This document shows positions 1-7,274 of a stretch of 36,171 bases of DNA, piece after piece. The DNA is from Bacteroidales bacterium (GTDB taxonomy: Bacteria > Bacteroidota > Bacteroidia > Bacteroidales > JAADJA01). The translations under genes and the position numbers were made by a program. The stretch spans positions 1 through 36,171 of the forward strand of contig JAUVJI010000028.1 of NCBI GenBank assembly GCA_030596605.1. Direction: 5' to 3'. Positions within the stretch are counted from its first letter, which is position 1. The number at the start of each line of letters is the position of its first letter. The notes below the pieces were generated by a model. It had not been told where the DNA came from. It searched no databases and worked only from the letters and a program-made list of their open reading frames with translations.

Positions 1-357
1 CCGTTTTTTGGTATATTTTTAATTGATTTTAAAGGCTTTCTTTTTTATGATTTATGTATTTTACTTATGTTTCTATTAATTTATGGATTAATTAAAAGAA
101 AATTCTGGACATGGATATTATCCATAACATTTTTCGTTTTATTGAGCATATCAACCATTATGACTTTGATTAACTATCAGTATATTAACATTATTGAATT
201 ATTGGATTTTCCCAAAGTGGAAAATGACATTTTTATGAAATTACCACTGAAGTCATCATATATAATAATGGCTATAGTTGGAATACTATTACTTACAATT
301 ATTTTGATTATCAAAACAAAAAACTATTATATTAAGAAACAAAAATTAACTATATAA
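1..357 (+). CDS. Small integral membrane protein, 5' end missing at window edge
   Basis: The reading frame is open from base 1, so the gene begins outside the window; the Met at base 67 is probably internal. The visible 118 residues are very hydrophobic, with about three membrane segments (around residues 1-30, 37-60 and 85-105), and end in a lysine-rich tail that is probably cytoplasmic. I see no catalytic motif and do not recognise the family. The stop codon lies 13 bases before the next membrane-protein gene on the same strand, so the two are probably co-transcribed. The function is unknown. Confidence 0.6.
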   Translation, partial: PFFGIFLIDFKGFLFYDLCILLMFLLIYGLIKRKFWTWILSITFFVLLSISTIMTLINYQYINIIELLDFPKVENDIFMKLPLKSSYIIMAIVGILLLTIILIIKTKNYYIKKQKLTI

Positions 358-370
358 AAGGATTAAAATA

Positions 371-823
371 ATGAAAATAAAAAAAGTTCTTCTGGTAGGT
401 TTTATTTCAGGTCTTATTATGGGTATTGCATTGTTTTTAAGCGGTGCTATTGCATCAAGGATAGTCTATGGTCCACAAATGGTTCCGGAAGGTAAGTTTG
501 AGCCTGATCAGATCAATGCCTTTTATTTCTTTTGGACCAAATTAGTTATTGGTGGCTTTTTTGGTATTATATTTACTTTAATATACTCGATATTAGCAAG
601 GTATATGAATTTTGCAGGCGCTCTTAAAGGTTTGTTATTTGGTTTTCTGCTGTGGTTAATTATTTCGCTTTGGGATATTTCTCATCCTTTGATGTATGAA
701 TCTATCGCAACGAAAGATCAATTATTCTGGAATATCTATACACTTGGCGGCTTCTTAGCTTATGGCGCTATTGTCGGCTTTATCTTTAAGAAGTGGATTA
801 AAGAAAACTATGCAAAAGAATAA
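371..823 (+). CDS. Hypothetical four-helix membrane protein
   Basis: The product has 150 residues with four predicted membrane helices (about 6-30, 50-75, 84-102 and 118-140), a glycine-rich first helix and a short basic C-terminus. It starts 13 bases after the preceding membrane-protein gene, and an AGGA lies about 10 bases before the ATG, so it looks like the second gene of a two-gene operon. Nothing catalytic is visible and I cannot name the family. It is convergent with the channel gene that follows; the 160 bases between them contain no evident gene. Confidence 0.7.
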   Translation: MKIKKVLLVGFISGLIMGIALFLSGAIASRIVYGPQMVPEGKFEPDQINAFYFFWTKLVIGGFFGIIFTLIYSILARYMNFAGALKGLLFGFLLWLIISLWDISHPLMYESIATKDQLFWNIYTLGGFLAYGAIVGFIFKKWIKENYAKE

Positions 824-983
824 ATTTACCGGCAGGGTTATAGTTTATTCCATAATTGTACTTCGGTTAACACCCGTTACTTTTTCCTTTTTCTGAACAA
901 TAAAATGCTTATTATAATTCTTTTTTCCTGGTGTTAAACTCGATATAAGGAATGTAGGTCGTTTATTTAAATAATGGAATATT

Positions 984-2240
984 TCAATTTATGAGTTTGC
1001 GAAAATCATCACCGGAAGGATTCTGAAAAACTTTTAAATCAAACTCCGGTACTACAGCGAGAACATGATCGAATATATCCGATTGCAGGTCTTCATATTT
1101 TGCCCACTCCTGAATTTTACTGAAAATATAGATTTCCAGAGGAATTCCTTTTTCAGTTGGTTGAAGCTGCCTGATCAAAAAGGTCATATCGTCGTGTACA
1201 TGCGGATGATTGTGAAGATATCCTCTGAGATAAGCCCTGAAAACACCGATATTGGTTTGCCTTCTTCCGTTTACCAAAACACTGTTATCAATGTTTTTTA
1301 AGGTATTATATTCAATGAGGTTTTTTTCTGTGTTCTCAACATAATCTTTAACATACTCAATTTTGCTGTATTTGTTCAGCATATCCGGTGTACAGAACTT
1401 TATGCTTTTCATATCGAGGTTTATGGAGCGTTTTATCCGTCTGCCACCCGATTCTTCCATGCCTCGCCAGTTTTTGAATGAATCTGAAATAAGTGAATAG
1501 GTTGGGATGGTTGAAATTGTTTTATCCCAGTTCTGAACCTTTATGGTTGTCAGTGCGATGTCAACCACTGTCCCGTCAGCTTTATATTGTGGCATGGATA
1601 TCCAGTCGCCCGGAGCCACCATATTATTAGCCGATAACTGAATGCCACCCACAAAACCCAGGATAGGGTCTTTAAATACGAGCAGAAGGACAGCACTAAA
1701 AGCACCAAGGCCACCGATCAAACCCAGTGGATTTTTCCCAAACAAACTGGCCAGGATGATAATACTACCTACGAGAAATACGATTATTTTGACAACCTGA
1801 ATATATCCTTTTATCGGTTTTGATTTAGCAATAGTGAAATTCTGGTAAATAACCACGATAGCATTTAAAAAAGCATTTATCGCCATCAGAACGATAATGA
1901 TCATGTAGATTGAAATACCTGTTTTAATAGCTGAGATGGTTTGAGGGTAGTTTTCAAGTATCAAAGGTGTGAAAATATAAATGATATAGGAAGGTACAAG
2001 ATAAGCTAAAATCCAGAAAAATTTCTTTTGAGCAAGGACATCATCCCAATTCGTTTTTGACTTTTTTGTTGCATGGTGGATAATTGCCAGAAAAACCTTT
2101 CTTGTAATAAAATATATAATAATACTGACTACTATAAGCATTGCAAAAAATGTATAATCAGTTACAATTTGTGCTGTATTCTCGGTTAAACCAAGGCTGG
2201 TTAACCAGTTAATGATTAAGGTTGCTAGATTTTTAAACAT
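984..2240 (-). CDS. MscS-family mechanosensitive channel, YbdG-like
   Basis: This inner-membrane channel would open under membrane tension to release solutes during hypo-osmotic shock. The 418 residues start with five hydrophobic segments (about 26-50, 70-92, 105-130, 148-168 and 172-200); the last is the Gly/Ala-rich pore-lining helix leading into FKDPILGFVGGIQL. Then comes the MscS beta domain with APGDWI and ADGTVVDI, then LISDSFKNWRGMEESGGRRI, which I associate with the YbdG (miniconductance) branch; that E. coli protein is of similar length. The C-terminal alpha/beta domain ends near residue 418. The gene is preceded by a terminator for the upstream gene, so it is probably transcribed alone. 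The family call is strong; the conductance class is inferred. Confidence 0.92.
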   Translation of the reverse strand: MFKNLATLIINWLTSLGLTENTAQIVTDYTFFAMLIVVSIIIYFITRKVFLAIIHHATKKSKTNWDDVLAQKKFFWILAYLVPSYIIYIFTPLILENYPQTISAIKTGISIYMIIIVLMAINAFLNAIVVIYQNFTIAKSKPIKGYIQVVKIIVFLVGSIIILASLFGKNPLGLIGGLGAFSAVLLLVFKDPILGFVGGIQLSANNMVAPGDWISMPQYKADGTVVDIALTTIKVQNWDKTISTIPTYSLISDSFKNWRGMEESGGRRIKRSINLDMKSIKFCTPDMLNKYSKIEYVKDYVENTEKNLIEYNTLKNIDNSVLVNGRRQTNIGVFRAYLRGYLHNHPHVHDDMTFLIRQLQPTEKGIPLEIYIFSKIQEWAKYEDLQSDIFDHVLAVVPEFDLKVFQNPSGDDFRKLIN

Positions 2241-2269
2241 AACTATCTTCTTTTTGTGATAAACTTTTC

Positions 2270-2301
2270 CAAAAATAAAAAAAGCTTACTTATAAAAGCA
2301 A
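2270..2301 (-). promoter_or_regulatory. Possible promoter of the mechanosensitive channel gene
   Basis: On the minus strand TATTTTTG (2270-2277) matches the Bacteroidota -7 element TAnnTTTG, and a TTG (2299-2301) lies 21 bases upstream, where the -33 element is expected. The candidate overlaps the terminator of the preceding gene. The match is partly by composition in AT-rich DNA, so confidence is low. Confidence 0.3.
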
Positions 2302-2304
2302 GCT
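2272..2304 (-). terminator. Rho-independent terminator after the 2313-3032 gene
   Basis: Read on the minus strand, AGCTTGCTT pairs with AAGTAAGCT (nine pairs including one G-T) around a TTAT loop at 2283-2304, followed by a run of T interrupted by one A (2272-2282). It starts 8 bases after the stop codon of the upstream gene and separates it from the channel gene. Confidence 0.75.
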
Positions 2305-2312
2305 ATTTTAAC

Positions 2313-3032
2313 TTATTTGAGTTTATGTTTTTTTAATGCTTCGACATATTTCTTTTTAAGAACATGAAATTTGCCTTTTGTTATATGTTCGTCGTAAATT
2401 CTTACAACATCCACGATGCAATTTTTCCGAAAAATAGTTCCTATCGCAGCATCAAATTTATTATCATCTACATTGCGCTTTAAATCTACGGTGATTTTTT
2501 CAAAGGTATTCCATTTCAATTGTCCCGGAATTTGCATATAGCACATTTGAGGTTCTTCAACATCAGTATAGAAGCCAGGCTCCGGGCTTTGCAGGACGAA
2601 GTATTTCCTGATTTTTATCAACCCGTAATACGGTCTGACCCTTCTATATTTTAGAAATCGAATACCATGTTTTCTGTATAATTCAACTAATTCAGGGATA
2701 CTGTTAAAATTTTCCAGAAACTTAATGCGGATGCACGGACGGGTTTCATTGAAAACAACAACTTCACCGGTAGTAGCATCAAACTTCTTTTTGAACGCTT
2801 TTTTAATATCATGGTTGATGCGCATGATGTTTTCAGCCTGGTGCACTTTCTTGGTAATAATATATACACTTCTTGGGTTCATTGCACCTGTGTCAGGGAT
2901 AGTTGCATGGTAGTAACCCGGAAAAGGATATTTGCTTTCCAGTATAAGCGCTCCTGCACAAAAGTCTTCTTCTAAAGAAGCCAGTGTCTCTTTTTTTGAT
3001 ATGGTACCGAATGTCTCTATATTGTTCTTCAT
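2313..3032 (-). CDS. Hypothetical protein, 239 residues
   Basis: I do not recognise this protein. It has no signal peptide or membrane segment and is rich in Lys, Tyr and Phe, with a basic C-terminus, so it is probably cytoplasmic. Blocks that look conserved include PFPGYYHATIPDT near residue 36, RPCIRIKFLENF near 98 and RRVRPYYGLIKIRKYF near 130. The coding frame is supported by its length, by a clear terminator directly after the stop codon and by its fit between flanking genes. No catalytic signature is apparent; a nucleic-acid-binding role would be a guess from charge alone. Confidence 0.75.
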   Translation of the reverse strand: MKNNIETFGTISKKETLASLEEDFCAGALILESKYPFPGYYHATIPDTGAMNPRSVYIITKKVHQAENIMRINHDIKKAFKKKFDATTGEVVVFNETRPCIRIKFLENFNSIPELVELYRKHGIRFLKYRRVRPYYGLIKIRKYFVLQSPEPGFYTDVEEPQMCYMQIPGQLKWNTFEKITVDLKRNVDDNKFDAAIGTIFRKNCIVDVVRIYDEHITKGKFHVLKKKYVEALKKHKLK

Positions 3033-3134
3033 ATGATATCCTTGTATTTAATGTTTAATTCTATTTTAATAACTAAGTATATCAACATACAGTATTTACA
3101 AAATGTTCATATGGAGTTTAACTAAATTTTTATT

Positions 3135-4535
3135 TTACTTCCAATAATAATTATCCGGTGAAAACATCGGATCCCAGGGTGGCAGTTGTATTGCTTCTTG
3201 TTCTAATATTTTCAAAGTTTCTTCATTGATGAATTTTTTATGAATAACCACTCTGAACATATATTCGCTGAACCATTCGTCAGTCATGATCAGATGTCCT
3301 TCAAAACCTGATTCACCCCAGCTGTTTTCTAAAAGCCACTTAACCGGTTTCTCATTTTTTATATCCACAGCAACCAATGCCATTCCGTGGGTTGATCCGC
3401 TTTCAAAAGTTTGTATCCGTTGCTTTTTATCCATTCCAAAATCAACACCGAAAAGAGCATCATAATCATAATTGTTCACATCGAGGTAACCTCTGTCCTT
3501 ATCGAGTTGTTTTCCTACATCGCAAGAGAAATACATGGCCTCATTGGATTTGATCGACGCAACAGCAAATTCTTTGATCTTTTCAGCTTCAATGTTGATA
3601 TACTTCCAGTTCTGCCCTTCAAAAATATGACGGTCGAATTCAATTTCATATAGCTGATCAAATTCCCTCGTAGGATCATTCATGAACATGATGTAGTCAC
3701 TCATGTCAATATTCACAAATGTTTCAAAAAAAGATTTTGGAGTATAGGTTTTCTCTTCTGACAAATTTCCGTCCTTATCCTCATACCGCCATGAAAATTC
3801 CGTTGGAGGCTCACCCAGTGTGATGGCAAGTATCCTGTAAACATCAGAAAGCATCTTTTCCTTGGCTGTTCTTAATTCATTTTCTTTTTTACCCTCATTA
3901 AATAAATCACGTAGAACTAAACCATCCTCCTTTAGTTTTCTTCTTAGGAAGCGAGACATCCATCTTGTATTTTCACTATTAAATGACTCAGGGAATACTT
4001 CAGCAGGAACCAATCCATATTTATTGATGATATCAACTACACCTGTCCATTGCCCGCCATCTCCGATAGGATGTTTGAATAACCACTCAACTTTTTTGTC
4101 ATCTATTGGTAAGTCGGCAGTGGCTATTATTCCCTCAAGGAATAGGTTTGCTTTTTCAAGCTGGTCATAGAAGAAATTATAGTTATGCGAAAAGCTGAAT
4201 TCTTTAAGATTATATTCTTTTATCACTTTAGCCCTGAAAACATTTAATCCGGTAAACAGCCAGCACCGTCCCGTAGATTTTTGATCTGTGATCCCGGCGG
4301 TTTCAACCCTGTGGGTAAAATGATTATCAATCTTTCCCAGGTTTTCCCTGTTAAGTGCAAGTTTTTGAATATCATTGGAAGATACAGCATTCATCATCGC
4401 TTTTGAACCGGCATCATCCTGAAATGTTGTTCGCCAGTTATTCAATAAATTTTCATCTATTGTTCCGGTTTCTTGTGCATTGAGGTAAGTAATCGAAACT
4501 AAAATAGAGAGAAATAAAAATGTGATTTTTTTCAT
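3135..4535 (-). CDS. Exported C1B cysteine peptidase (aminopeptidase C / bleomycin hydrolase family)
   Basis: This papain-fold peptidase of family C1B probably trims amino acids from peptide N-termini. The triad is visible: Cys91 in STGRCWLFTG, His in STHGMALVAVD, and Asn in WLLENSWGE. With the start at 4535 the protein has 466 residues and a clear signal peptide (KKITFLFLSILVSITYLNA, cleaved before QETG), so it acts in the periplasm or outside, unlike cytoplasmic PepC. The frame extends 15 codons upstream to 4580, but the best promoter (-7 element at 4559-4566) lies inside that extension, which favours 4535. The insert around residues 190-300 is normal for the family. It is a single gene, divergent from the DoxX-like gene. 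Confidence 0.92.
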   Translation of the reverse strand: MKKITFLFLSILVSITYLNAQETGTIDENLLNNWRTTFQDDAGSKAMMNAVSSNDIQKLALNRENLGKIDNHFTHRVETAGITDQKSTGRCWLFTGLNVFRAKVIKEYNLKEFSFSHNYNFFYDQLEKANLFLEGIIATADLPIDDKKVEWLFKHPIGDGGQWTGVVDIINKYGLVPAEVFPESFNSENTRWMSRFLRRKLKEDGLVLRDLFNEGKKENELRTAKEKMLSDVYRILAITLGEPPTEFSWRYEDKDGNLSEEKTYTPKSFFETFVNIDMSDYIMFMNDPTREFDQLYEIEFDRHIFEGQNWKYINIEAEKIKEFAVASIKSNEAMYFSCDVGKQLDKDRGYLDVNNYDYDALFGVDFGMDKKQRIQTFESGSTHGMALVAVDIKNEKPVKWLLENSWGESGFEGHLIMTDEWFSEYMFRVVIHKKFINEETLKILEQEAIQLPPWDPMFSPDNYYWK

Positions 4536-4558
4536 TGATTTAAAAATTTGTGAAGTGA

Positions 4559-4593
4559 CAAAGTTAAAGATATTTATCAATGTTTATGACAAA
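4559..4593 (-). promoter_or_regulatory. Likely promoter of the C1B peptidase gene
   Basis: On the minus strand TTTG (4590-4593) and TAACTTTG (4559-4566) match the Bacteroidota -33 and -7 elements with a 23-base spacer, slightly longer than usual. Transcription would start near 4553, upstream of the ATG at 4535 but downstream of the alternative upstream start, so the site decides the start codon. Confidence 0.45.
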
Positions 4594-4696
4594 TTGAAAT
4601 ACCTCTTTCAATTGTTAAAAGCACGACAAAATTGTAAGGATTATTTTATTATTCCGACTTAGATCGAAAGAAACAAAAAAATTAAACAATAAAAAG

Positions 4697-5059
4697 ATGA
4701 AAAATTTATCAAAAATCGGACAGATTATTTTTACCGTACCCATGGTTGTTTTTGGGATAATGCATTTTATGAATGCCGGTGACATGGCAGGTATGGTGCC
4801 TTCATTTATTCCGGGTGGCGTATTTTGGGTTTATGTAACAGGCCTTGCGCTAATTGCAGCTTCAGTAAGTATCTGGATCAATAAATTAACCTTTCTTGCC
4901 AGTTTGTTGCTTGGAATTATGCTGATGGTGTTTGTGTTAACAATTCACCTTCCCGGAGTGATGAATGAAGAAACCATGCAAATGTCGATGGCCATGATGT
5001 TAAAAGATCTTGGATTGGCCGGTGGCGCTTTCCTTATTGCAGGAATAAATAAGGAATAA
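4697..5059 (+). CDS. DoxX-like membrane protein
   Basis: The protein has 120 residues with four predicted membrane helices (about 8-24, 41-60, 63-85 and 98-116). The arrangement (FGIMHF after helix 1, a Gly-rich turn before helix 2, and a short HLPGV loop) resembles DoxX/DoxD-like proteins, a loosely defined family linked to quinone or thiosulfate redox chemistry in some members. The substrate here cannot be told. It is transcribed alone: a peptidase gene diverges upstream and a strong terminator follows 23 bases after the stop codon. Confidence 0.75.
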   Translation: MKNLSKIGQIIFTVPMVVFGIMHFMNAGDMAGMVPSFIPGGVFWVYVTGLALIAASVSIWINKLTFLASLLLGIMLMVFVLTIHLPGVMNEETMQMSMAMMLKDLGLAGGAFLIAGINKE

Positions 5060-5082
5060 TTTTCAAATTAATATATGTTGTG

Positions 5083-5108
5083 AAATCCCCTTCTTGGGGA
5101 TTTTTTTT
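5083..5108 (+). terminator. Rho-independent terminator after the DoxX-like gene
   Basis: AAATCCCC (5083-5090) pairs perfectly with GGGGATTT (5096-5103) around a five-base loop, followed by a run of T to 5108. The T tract also forms part of the -33 element of the next gene. Confidence 0.9.
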
Positions 5109-5138
5109 GTGCTGTTTAAGATATAAATAATAGCTTTG
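5106..5138 (+). promoter_or_regulatory. Consensus Bacteroidota promoter directly before the DUF2027-Smr gene
   Basis: TTTG (5106-5109), 21 bases, then TAGCTTTG (5131-5138): both elements match the Bacteroidota sigma-A consensus. The -7 element ends only four bases before the ATG at 5143, so the transcript should start at or within a few bases of the start codon and carry essentially no leader. Confidence 0.7.
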
Positions 5139-5142
5139 TACC

Positions 5143-6222
5143 ATGAAATTCAAGGTTGGTGACAAAGTTAAATTCCTCAACGAAAGCGGGGGAGGGGTAG
5201 TTAGTAAAATCATAAGTCCCAGCATGGTGAATGTTGCCATTGAGGATGGATTTGAAATCCCCATTCTTACGAGTGATATATTAAAGATTGAGTTGGAGGC
5301 CCCCATTGATTCACCCAAGCACATGTTTCGTGAGGATTTCAATGTTAATATTGAAACGACTCCAGAATCGATTTATGAAAGCGATGAAAGAAATATTCCG
5401 TTATTAAATAACTTCGCAAAGGGAGTTCTTGCAGAGGGCATTTATTTTGCTTTTGTTCCACACGACCAGAAATGGCTCATAACAGGAATGCTGGATGTTT
5501 ACATCGTGAACAATACACCTTATGATATTCTTTACAGTCTTTTCCTCGAAACTTCAGAGCAAGGATTTACAGGAATGGATTATGGCTCTGTTAATCCTTC
5601 TTCGATGGTTTTGCTTGATAGTTTGGACAGGGAGCAGGTTGAAAAATGGGAAAAAGGGATCATACAGGTGTTGTATCATAAGGACAGGGATAGGGGTGTT
5701 TTGAGTCCGGGAAATTCCAATTTCAAAATAAAAGCTACACGGTTTTATAAGGAAGGTAATTACAAGGATTCGGCAATTTTGGGAGGAAAGGCAATAATAG
5801 TTTCCCTCTTGCCTTTATCTGCTCAAATTGCTTTATTTCAGAGTGAAGTTCCTGTTAAAGATGAAACACCCGAACATGTTGTTACTGAAGCTAAGGAAGT
5901 TAAACCTGAGCATATTATTGATAAACACAGAACAAGTCCTCGTGAGGCTGTTGTTGACCTTCATATTTACGAATTAGTAGAAGATCATGAAAACCTTGAC
6001 AGTAGTGAGATACTTCGCATACAGGTGAATTATTTTACACGTTGCCTCGATAGCGCCATTGCAAACAACTTATCTAAAATCACATTCATACATGGTGTAG
6101 GCACAGGTGTTTTAAAAACTGCCATTAAACAAATCCTGAAGGATTACCCTCATGTAGAATACAGTGATGCCTCCATGCAGAAATTTGGTTATGGTGCTAC
6201 TGAGGTGGTGATAAAAGGTTAA
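5143..6222 (+). CDS. DUF2027 and Smr domain protein
   Basis: The 359-residue cytoplasmic protein has three parts. Residues 1-60 are a small beta-barrel-like start (KVGDKVKFLNESGGGVV). The middle (about 65-235) is the DUF2027 region found in Bacteroidota. The C-terminal Smr domain (about 268-359) has VVDLHIYEL in place of the usual DLHG motif and the typical IHGVGTGVLK loop. Smr domains in other proteins are nucleases or nucleic-acid binders (MutS2, SmrB); whether this one cuts is not known, and the first motif is altered. The gene has its own promoter, is probably leaderless, and no ribosome-binding site is possible. Confidence 0.88.
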   Translation: MKFKVGDKVKFLNESGGGVVSKIISPSMVNVAIEDGFEIPILTSDILKIELEAPIDSPKHMFREDFNVNIETTPESIYESDERNIPLLNNFAKGVLAEGIYFAFVPHDQKWLITGMLDVYIVNNTPYDILYSLFLETSEQGFTGMDYGSVNPSSMVLLDSLDREQVEKWEKGIIQVLYHKDRDRGVLSPGNSNFKIKATRFYKEGNYKDSAILGGKAIIVSLLPLSAQIALFQSEVPVKDETPEHVVTEAKEVKPEHIIDKHRTSPREAVVDLHIYELVEDHENLDSSEILRIQVNYFTRCLDSAIANNLSKITFIHGVGTGVLKTAIKQILKDYPHVEYSDASMQKFGYGATEVVIKG

Positions 6223-6245
6223 TTCCCCTGTCATTTCTATTCATT

Positions 6246-6374
6246 GTCATTTCGATGAGATGGGGCTTGTCGTGAGCGTAGGCGGAGGAGAAATCTGTAA
6301 GTTATTAACCCGAATGACCATCAAATTAATATTGTGAATTCAATAGGCAGATTTCTCAGTCGCTTCTTCGAAAT
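6246..6374. repeat. Dispersed intergenic inverted repeat (GTCATTTCGA/GAGAAATCTG type)
   Basis: Outer arms GTCATTTCGA (6246-6255) and TTCGAAAT (6367-6374) and inner arms GAGAAATCTG (6288-6297) and CAGATTTCTC (6348-6357) form a nested inverted repeat. From general familiarity, this sequence type recurs between genes in many Bacteroidota genomes. It lies between the Smr gene and the tmRNA terminator and contains no gene. Confidence 0.65.
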
Positions 6375-6411
6375 TACTGATAACATTATAGTTGGAGTAG
6401 AATTTAAATAA

Positions 6412-6447
6412 CAAAATAAAACCGGCTCTTAGGCCGGTTTTATTTTG
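6412..6447. terminator. ssrA: Bidirectional terminator of tmRNA
   Basis: A perfect 14-base stem (6412-6425 with 6434-6447; core AAAACCGG/CCGGTTTT) has A-rich and T-rich outer parts, so it can act on both strands. On the minus strand it begins one base after the tmRNA discriminator base; on the plus strand it could end read-through from the Smr gene. Confidence 0.85.
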
Positions 6448-6844
6448 TGGAGCTGCGGGGAGTCGAACCCCGGTCCAAACAAGCAGCTGGAGTACTTTCT
6501 ACATGCTTAGCTTATTATTGGTTTTCGAATATAATCCGGAAAAAAGCACCCAAATTATACCTTAGTCCTTTTATCTCGTTTTGTAACCAGGACCTTTACA
6601 AAACCAGCCTGAAATTATGAGCACCCCGTGATCAGTCGGAATCAGGCATCTCCTTCCGCGGGATGTCTCGTCCCGTCACCTAGTGTCAGGATTAAGCCAT
6701 TAATCTACTAAACTTCGATTAGGCTGCGAGAGCGTAATTAGTTTCGCCAATTATAGTTTTGAGACTACTTTTTAACGGGCTTGATCCTCAATGCCCGGCA
6801 TGCTTACAATCCCACTGTCCTTGCTGTCAAATCCAGTCAGCCCC
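6448..6844 (-). ncRNA. ssrA: tmRNA (transfer-messenger RNA)
   Basis: tmRNA rescues stalled ribosomes and tags the unfinished protein for degradation. On the minus strand the 5' end GGGGCTGACTGG and the 3' end with GGTTCGACTCCCCGCAGCTCC form the tRNA-like acceptor and T arms; seven acceptor pairs join GGGGCUG and CAGCUCC. The message part (6719-6748) reads GGC GAA ACT AAT TAC GCT CTC GCA GCC TAA, giving tag GETNYALAA. The 397-base length is normal for a one-piece tmRNA. The terminal CCA is not encoded (A is followed by CAA), so it must be added. SmpB, the protein partner, is not in this window. Confidence 0.97.
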
Positions 6845-6857
6845 GTGTTGATTTACG

Positions 6858-6885
6858 CCCGCCTGAATGAATTCATTCGGGCAGG
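6858..6885. repeat. Short palindromic element, CCTGCCCG...AGGCGGG type
   Basis: A 28-base near-perfect palindrome lies 14 bases upstream of the mature tmRNA 5' end. Read on the minus strand its ends are CCTGCCCG and AGGCGGG, the same ends as the element at 22587-22616, although the centres differ. Confidence 0.55.
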
Positions 6886-6945
6886 ATTTACGAATTACGA
6901 TTTTAGATTTACGAATTCAATGAACGTATCAAAATATCGTGGTTG

Positions 6946-6953
6946 CAAAGATA
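6946..6953 (-). promoter_or_regulatory. Possible -7 element of the tmRNA promoter
   Basis: TATCTTTG on the minus strand matches TAnnTTTG, but no convincing TTTG lies about 20 bases upstream. If used, the precursor would carry a leader of roughly 95 bases containing the palindrome at 6858-6885, removed by processing. Confidence 0.3.
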
Positions 6954-6969
6954 CGGAAAGTAAGTTAAA

Positions 6970-7271
6970 TCTCTAATATCTCCCGAAGGGATGCCTTCGG
7001 CATAAATCCTAAATTCTAAATATCAAATGTTGAGTCCACTCCGAAAAGTCATTTTTGACAGAATTAATGGTATAATGGAAATTTGGAATGCTGGAATAAT
7101 GGGGTAGCCAATATTCCATTCTTCCAATATTCCAAAGCGATGGACTTTTTAGAGTAGGCTCAATGTTTAAAAAGTCAAATGTTTCAAACATACTGTAGTA
7201 ATGAAAAATTAGTTTTGGATTTAAATCATTTCAATTTTGAATTTATTTCGAATATAGATATTAGGATTTCG
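6970..7271. repeat. Dispersed repeat (copy 1), apparently split by a smaller element
   Basis: This gene-free stretch starts with CTCCCGAAGGGATGCC and GGCATAAATCCTAAA and ends with ATTAGGATTTCGTATTT. The same outer parts occur at 12570-12718, where they are only about 80 bases apart. Here the interior is longer because it contains the 132-base element at 7031-7162. No reading frame of note. Confidence 0.55.
7031..7162. mobile_element. MITE-like element with 20-base terminal inverted repeats
   Basis: TGAGTCCACTCCGAAAAGTC (7031-7050) is matched in inverse orientation by 7143-7162 at 16 of 20 positions. ATGT flanks both ends (7027-7030 and 7163-7166), which fits a four-base target duplication. 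The interior carries a further inverted repeat (TTGGAAT... and ATTCCAA) and no open frame. It would need a transposase supplied elsewhere. Confidence 0.5.
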
Positions 7272-7274
7272 TAT

